Shown here: one piece after another, positions 57,901 through 64,000 of the stretch
Layout: each line of letters starts with the position of its first letter
Numbering within the stretch: the stretch's first letter is position 1
Notes under the pieces: model-generated
Told to the model about the DNA's origin: nothing
What the model saw: the letters and a program-made list of their open reading frames with translations, nothing else
Database searches by the model: none
Origin: Celoporthe dispersa
Taxonomy: Eukaryota; Ascomycota; Sordariomycetes; Diaporthales; Cryphonectriaceae
DNA: 64,000 nt
Assembly: GCA_016584495.1 (NCBI GenBank)
Contig: WAID01000002.1
Location: 186,001 to 250,000 of the forward strand
Direction: 5' to 3'
Program-made: the position numbers and the translations under genes

Positions 57901-59075
57901 TCTCTAGAGCCGCTCTTCATTTCATCATCTTTTTTTTTCCTTCTTCTCTCTTTCCGCCCTTCTCACCCCGCCTGCCCTGTTCACTCAGCTGGGCACACAT
58001 GTCCTCATTACTGCCTCGTCGACGATCCCGATGTTCTTCGCCCCGAACCACATTGTGTCACCTGCCTATCCGTGACCCGTTCTCGCCCCTCCCTCCAGAG
58101 CGGCGCCCTGCTCTGATCTTTTCCCCCTGAGGCGGCGCCTGAGACACATTGCGCGTGGCCGACCTCGATGAGTACGAGCGCCAACGGTGGACTATGAAGA
58201 CGCCTACAGCCCGCGCCCGCGAGAGAGATACCACGTTTCCTTCTTCTGACAACGATACACAGCTAACCTTGACGCGAACGACCTCCGTACGGGAGTGTCT
58301 GGGAGGGAGAATGGACGGGCAATCTCCCAGATCTGGGCGCTGGGATGTTCAGACGTGCCTTTGCTTCAGTCAGTATGGTGCAGGCGTGAGTCTCCGAAGC
58401 ATCATCACTACTACTACTACTATTACTGTTACTACTCTGGGTGGTTTCTGTGTGGCTTGCATGCTGCCGGGCAATCTGTTTGGTTGTTGGAAACACCACA
58501 TGCAAAGTTGGCGGCCTGGAAAAGGTAGAGAGAGATATCATATGGGACTTGTTTGTGTCAAAGGACCAAGGGCGTTGGTTGGTTGGTAGCCAGGCGTTGA
58601 GGACTCTTGTTGTGTATAGTAGTAATTGCTGCTCGGAACAATACAAAACGTTTATTCGACCGTTCTCATCAGACATCTCATGGACCTGGCCATTTGGGTC
58701 CTGTCTCCCAAAGGGCGGGCAATGCTCAGCACTCCAGGCGGTGGGGCCTGTAATCTGCCCCTTTAGAAGGTTATCAAACCCGGGTCAGGTAAGCAGGCAC
58801 ATCGCTTATGTAATACAGCCTGTGCACCCGTTGCCCTTTGGAGGCTAACCCCGCAAGCTTAACGCCCCGACGTGGTCTTAGCAAGGTATTCCACCTCTTT
58901 AAGCAAATCATCCTACGCATCCACCTTTGTCGCGAATTGCATCAATTGCATCTCTTAAAACCGACCGGCCCCTCCGAGGAACAAATAAAAACTGGACCCC
59001 GACTCGAGTCGAAGCGGCTCGCCCGCCGCTTCCAACTACGACCTCATCTCCGCCGCGGCGGCCGTCGCCAGCGTC
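57901..59075. other. Intergenic between THP3-like and CENP-B-like genes
   Basis: 3' flank of the SAC3 gene, then sequence without a supportable frame. An ACT trinucleotide patch lies near 58407-58426, and C/T-rich sequence precedes the next gene. Confidence 0.5.
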
Positions 59076-60628
59076 ATGGACGCCACGCGCCTCAGCCGCG
59101 CAGCAGACGCCGCCTCGACCTCCTCGGCGGCTGCTGGAGGAGGTGAAGGCGGAGATGATGGTGGAGGAGGAGGAGGAGGAGGAGGCTCAGGCCCAGCAGC
59201 AGCAGCAGCAGCAGCAGCAGCTGGAGGGGGGAGGAGGAGGAGGAGGAGGCTCAGCCAAGGAGCGCCACTCCCTCTCCCTCGACCAGCGCCGCGCCCTCCG
59301 CCGCTGGGCCAACTCACAGACCACCCGCCCTTCCCACAAGGCCTGTATCGAGTGGTTCGCCTCGGAGTACGGCCAGACCATCAGCCAGTCCACCGTGTCA
59401 CACTCGCTATCGCCAAAGTACGCACGCCTCGACGGCGACCCCCAGCTGTCCGGGTCCCGCCTGCGCTTCGGCAACTGGCCCGACGTCGAGAAGCTCGTGC
59501 TCATGTGGCACCACAGCATGGTCAACGGCGGCCGGCACCCCAGCAACGAGGAGCTCGCCGACAAGGCCAAGAGCATCTTCCAGCAGCTCCCCCGCTACAA
59601 GGACGAGCCGGCCCCCGAGTTCTCCCCGGGCTGGATCCACCGCTTCAAGAAGCGCTACGGCCTGCTGGTCCGCCGCCAGCGCAGGCACGGCCACGCCGGG
59701 CCCCCGCAGGACGACATCCCCTACCTCGTCGACACCGTCCCCCGCCTGATGACCGTCTCCGCCGACACGAGCCCCGCCGCCATCAGGGGAGGCCGTCAAC
59801 CGCACCATCGGCGTCGAGCCGTCCCTGACAACCTGCGCCCGCGTGAGGGACGAGATCGTGCGGAGGCTGGACCACCAGGCCAACCACAACGGCCAGGCCC
59901 ACCTGCCGGCAGATGCCGCGGACCGCCACCACCATGCGGCCGACCACAGCATGAACGGCGATCACCACTACGAGGGAGACGACGGCGACCCCGAGGCCAT
60001 GCTCCAGAACGCCCTGCACGCCCTGCAGCGGGAGGAGGCGGACGTGGAGGCCCAGGCGGCCGAGGAGCGCGAGGAGCGCGAGGAGCGCGACAGGACAGAG
60101 AGGACAATGACGTCGCTGGCGCTTCCGCTGGGCGCCAGCGGCCTGGCGTATGCTCAGCACGCCGCAGCAGGTGCGCTCGCCACGCCTGTCAAGAATGGTA
60201 TGGCCGTGCCGAGCCAGGTGCATAGTGCCGGTGGCAGCAGCACCAGCAGCTCAGGACACTCATCGCACCACCGGCACCATCAGCACCGGCAACACACGCC
60301 GCAACACCGACAACATACGCCGCAGCCCCGGCAACACACGCCGCCGCCGCCACCGCCGCAACAGCACCACCAGCCACCGCAGCAGCAGCAGCAGCAGCAG
60401 CAGCACCATCACCACCAGCAGCACCACCAGCCGCATCAGCAGCAGCAGCAGGGGCGGTTCACCTCCGTGAACAGAGGAAACGAAGATCTGAACTTGACGC
60501 CGATCCCGTCCATCGGGCCCACCTCCAGCACGGAGCGGCCCCAGCGGTGTCCGTTCTGCATCAACCAGCGGATGCTGAGGACCATCAAGGAGGCCATCGA
60601 GCACCTGTCCACCCATGTGGTGGTGTGA
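59076..60628 (+). CDS. CENP-B/Tc5-type HTH protein with His/Gln-rich tail
   Basis: The protein carries two helix-turn-helix units of the CENP-B/Tc5 transposase type: SLSLDQRRALRRWANSQTTR...ISQSTVSHSL (first) and WPDVEKLVLMWHHSMVNGG...GWIHRFKKRYGL (second). No DDE nuclease domain follows, so it looks like a domesticated DNA-binding protein. After an acidic helical stretch rich in Glu and Arg come low-complexity His/Gln/Pro repeats (about 60270-60455) and a final CPFCINQRM...HLSTH pattern (C-x2-C-x14-H-x3-H). The frame breaks at the GGGG of 59786-59789; removing one G gives IREAVNRTIGVEPSL and an open frame to 60628. The start is ambiguous. ATG 59155 needs no other change and gives 490 residues; ATG 59076 has a plausible Ala/Gly-rich N-terminus but needs one G removed from the G6 run at 59226-59231 (516 residues). 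The function is unknown; sequence-specific DNA binding is likely. Confidence 0.75.
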
Positions 60629-62512
60629 ATGATGCATGCTCACTGCACGGTGGCATTTTGGGAGTTTGGGTGTCATTTCCGGGGAGTTTGAACTATTTTT
60701 TTTTTGGTTCTTTTTTTCTAGGGTATCAGTTAATAAACAGTGCTCTTGGAGGGATGAACAAGGACACAGCTCTGGGAGTGGATCTTCCGGCGTTGTATGG
60801 ACAAAAAGGAAAACGAACTTATGATGGACCAGGGGGACATTTGGGCAGTGCGAAAAGGGCAAATTGATTACTGGGGAGCATGAATGACAAAAACATCAGG
60901 GGCCATTCCCGCCTCTTTTCTGTCTTGGTCAATCTTCTCCTTGTTCTTTTTTTTTTTCTTTTCAATATATATATTCATGGAAAGCCCCCCGTCTAGAGGA
61001 ACCCTTATGATCGTCTTTGTGCAGAGAAGCAGGGTCAAGACAATTAATACTATCTCCTGAGCTCTAGCTTTTATGTGAATGAGATGTTTGTCCCAACAAA
61101 AAAAAAAAAGAAAAGAAAACACCCCACCTAAAAAACCATACCTCCTACGTGTCTGTCTGTCTCACTTTCATGTGTATACTGAACATGCCAGCTTGAGAAC
61201 TGAGAAAATAGCCCATTCTCCAAAGAGAGACTTGATTGATAAAGATTCAGTCTTGCATACTCGAGGATCTAATCAACTGCTATGGCTTACCCATCCATCG
61301 ATGCTCTCTTCTCTCGTTATTATAACTAGTAAAGCCTAGATATATAATACAACATAGTAATACAAAAAGGCAAGAAAAGGAAGATCTAGCTAGGGATGCT
61401 CAGCCTGTTCTGTTTCATTTCATTTCTTCATATATTTTACTTGTGATGAGCTCACAATCTACCAAGCAGTGCAGCCAGTGCACAGGATATAATATGAGGT
61501 ACTGTTGTTCGTTGCAAGTGTGCATCGTGGTGGGATCCTTGTGGTGCCCATTTTCATGGCAACAGCAGGCAGGCAGGAAGTGGACAGCTCTAGTTGGAGG
61601 GCCCATGGGATAAGAGGACGACGACGCTTGCTACTAGTTTACCAAGGCCCTCAATATTGAGCAGCAAGATCATAGGCACCAGGGGTACAGGTTGACAACA
61701 TTTCTGTTTTCAAAAGGTTCATCAGATTTCCACATCGTTGCTTCGGCATAATAAAGGCTTGCTTCCGGATAGTGACTTTCACGGCTCAGACACTACCGAG
61801 CCTGGTGTAGCTCGTCTCTGGCAAACAGCACAGGGGGGACAGGCCTATATGGAGCAGCTCTCTCAAAAAAAAAAACAAATTGTCAACCCTCCTTCTTATC
61901 CTACTACCAGGTATACCAACTCTCCAATCTCATATCCCTGAACGTGACTTTCGTCGAGGGCCATTTCCGGGCTCTCAAGGTTGGGGTGGGGGGGGGGGTA
62001 ATGATGAAGAGACAGAAGCCCAAAAACCTCCTGGAATATCTGTCACGAGAATGAAAGCAAAATGACCGCAAACGCCGTAACCTTCCCACTAGAGTAAAAG
62101 GGCCCCGTATAGACATTTCCCATCATCATAAGTTGCTAGCTTGTGCTCTTCCTGTGTGAAAGGAGTGCAGAGAAGCCAAATCCAAAGCAGCTGAAAATCC
62201 CCAAAAATGCAACAACACCTGCATCGACATCGGGAGGGCACTGAGGGGTACTGTTGCCCCAAGTACTGTGTCGATGATTGTATTGAAGACTTTGAGAGAG
62301 GCTCAGAAGCACAGAGGAAAGCTGTACAAGGGGTCCTCAACAGCCTTTGGGGTGTGGGGGGTGTGGTAATGCTTGATTGTTTTGAGAAGGGTATCAGAGT
62401 CTCAACACGACGCGCCTTTGGTGAATGCAAAACGAAAAACTTGCCAGTGCAGTAACAATGGCAAGTTGCTGGGGGGGGGTATCCAACAATGCAAAGGATT
62501 CGACAAGATTGA
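60629..62512. other. Convergent intergenic interval
   Basis: Comparatively AT-rich sequence between the stops of the CENP-B-like gene (plus) and BEM1 (minus), with A and T runs and G runs near 61982-61998 and 62471-62479. No supportable gene was found on either strand. Confidence 0.5.
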
Positions 62513-64000
62513 TCAGACTTGCTCCACATATAGCAGCAGCTTCTCGTTGCGCTCCAGGGCCGTGTCGAGATCGTTGTTGCTGATCATGGGCAGCTTGTCC
62601 CCGCTCCTCTCGTCCTTGTAAGAAATATCGATCGAGTCGGTAGAGGGAACCTTTAGCCGGTCACGGATCTTCTCGTACAGATCGCGGAACTGGATGTCTG
62701 TCGGTACGCGGATGGCGATCAGGTCGCCGTTGAAGCTCAGCTTGATCTTCATCGCCGATGCCTGCTGGTTCAGGCCTGGAGACATCGAGTTCTGCGACGG
62801 CTGCGAGATGGACGAGTTCTGGCGGGGCATGCCGTTAGGTCCACGCTGGGCAGGAGCTGCCGACAGTCCTCCGTACCCATTTCCGTTCAGGCTGTTTTTC
62901 GATGGCTGCTGGGACACGGCGTCTGGTGGCGTGTCCTGAGAGGACTGCTGAGAGCCTCCAGACAGCCGGTATTCCTCTCCGGCCGTGTTCGGGTCGATCT
63001 CGTAGTCCCCTTCCCTGGGCGCGAAGAACTGCTTCACCAGGTTGCACCTCGAGATGTATTCTGGCTGGTTCAGCAGGTTCTTGACGTAGGCGTCCAGGTT
63101 GTGCAGCCGCCCCTCCGTGATGGCATCCGTCACGTAGTTGACAGGACCGGGCATGTACGGCAGGGTCCTCTTCTGTGAGCCGGTGTTTCCGGCCTCGGCG
63201 GGGAACTCGGTCAGGAGCGCGATCTGGAAGTCATAAAAGTCTTCGTAGTATCGTGAGAGTTCCCAGTGCCGTCCGTCCTCCAGCGCTGCCTCGATGACGA
63301 ACCAGTACTTGTCTTCGGCGAAGCAGTATCGGGGTATCCGGGCAGAGAGGGGAGCGTAGAGCGGAGAAGCGGGCGCGCTGGTCTGCGGTGGGCTTGAGAA
63401 CTGCTGCTGGTTCTGTGTGTTTCGCTGTGAGTTGTAGCCAGCCTGTTGCTGCCCGGCTCGTCAGCTTCTTCACGTCGTGCTGCCATGCGCAAGAGGTCTT
63501 GCCAAGGGGGGGGGGGGTTGGTCAACTTACATTGTTCTGTTGCCCGTTCGCTTGTTGGCTTGCCCGGCTGTTGCCTTGTTGGAGGCTCATGCGCTCCATG
63601 CCCTGTTCCACGCTGCTCTGTTGCCCTGTCGGCGCCCCGCTGTCAAACTTGCCCAGGGTGATGCTGCTGTTCTTGTAGTCCGCGGCCATCTTCTTCCACT
63701 CCTCGACCCTTGGGATCCCTGCCCTCTTGATGGCACCTCCAGGGTCGGCAACTGGGGTGTTTGAGGCCATGTCGCGGATCTCGATGAAGGAGACCGGGAT
63801 GAGCCCCGGGCCGCCCAGCCTCCCTATTGGCTTCGCCACGAACCACTCGGGGTTCGACTGTGCGATGACGATGATCGCCTCTCCCGCCTTCGCCTCGAGC
63901 TCGTCGGCGCGCTCGGCCTGGAAGTCGTACATGACTATGCCGTAGACCATGGCGCCGTTCTTGACCGACATCTTGGAGATGCGCTGGCTGGGCGCCGCCG
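62513..64000 (-). CDS. BEM1: Polarity scaffold Bem1 (3' part: SH3, PX, PB1)
   Basis: Partial gene; the 5' end lies beyond the right edge. Two exons are visible, 64000-63531 and 63442-62513, with donor GTAAGT and acceptor CAACAG in phase. The part present includes an SH3 domain (VYGIVMYDFQAERADELEAK, NPEWFVAKPIGRLGGPGLIP), which is the second SH3 in Bem1, a PX domain from the second exon (IPRYCFAEDKYWFVIEAALE, WELSRYYEDFYDFQIALLTE, RTLPYMPGPVNYVTD), a Ser/Gln/Asn-rich linker and a C-terminal PB1 domain with an OPCA-type motif (ISYKDERSGDKLPMISNNDL). Bem1 links Cdc42, its exchange factor Cdc24 (through PB1-PB1 contact) and PAK kinases at growth sites. The frame is open to the window edge and the visible part is intact. 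Confidence 0.93.

Noticed and set aside
58927..59154. N-terminal extension of the CENP-B-like gene from 58927
   Set aside because: Begins at a non-ATG codon and overlaps leader-like sequence; the ATGs at 59076 or 59155 are more plausible.

Overview
The window is nuclear DNA from a filamentous ascomycete, most likely a Sordariomycete. The evidence is short spliceosomal introns (about 55-165 nt; GTAAGT/GTGAGT-type donors, CTAAC/CTGAC branch sites, CAG/TAG acceptors), a VIB-1-type NDT80 regulator, a Bem1 scaffold, an RNF216-like RBR ubiquitin ligase and a fungal MscL channel. Coding sequence is GC-rich. The long intergenic stretches are full of homopolymers, CA/GA repeats and purine or pyrimidine tracts. 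No rRNA, convincing tRNA, CRISPR, virus or intact transposon was seen.

Layout. 1-33 kb is gene-poor: a leucine-rich-repeat-like fungal protein (3.4-5.1 kb, minus), about 15 kb without a gene I can support, the vib-1-like NDT80 factor (20.3-22.2 kb, plus), about 6.9 kb more without genes, then a head-to-head pair of mitochondrial inner-membrane genes (ATP synthase subunit k, minus; MTP18-type fission protein, plus). From 31.5 kb the window is gene-dense: AN1 zinc-finger/UBL protein (minus), RAD4/XPC (plus), RBR E3 ligase (plus, six exons), a very short DCC1-like ORF (minus), a 1,593-residue RhoGEF (plus), MscL (minus, four exons), a conserved fungal orphan membrane protein (plus), VPS36 (minus), THP3/LENG8-like SAC3 protein (plus), a CENP-B/Tc5-type HTH protein (plus) and the 3' part of BEM1 (minus, leaving the right edge).

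The genes are ordinary eukaryotic housekeeping and regulatory functions, not an operon or cluster: DNA repair and replication (RAD4, DCC1), ubiquitin and endosomal sorting (RBR, AN1, VPS36), polarity (RhoGEF, BEM1), mitochondria (subunit k, MTP18), mRNA biogenesis (THP3) and transcription (vib-1-like, CENP-B-like).

Two things stand out. First, at least eight conserved reading frames or segments are broken by single-base gains or losses, mostly in homopolymers, including a compensating pair in RAD4. The simplest reading is residual assembly error, so many automatic gene models here would be wrong. Second, the DCC1-like ORF appears to join the family's N-terminus directly to a C-terminal tail, with the middle missing. 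I did not find a convincing new multi-gene system.
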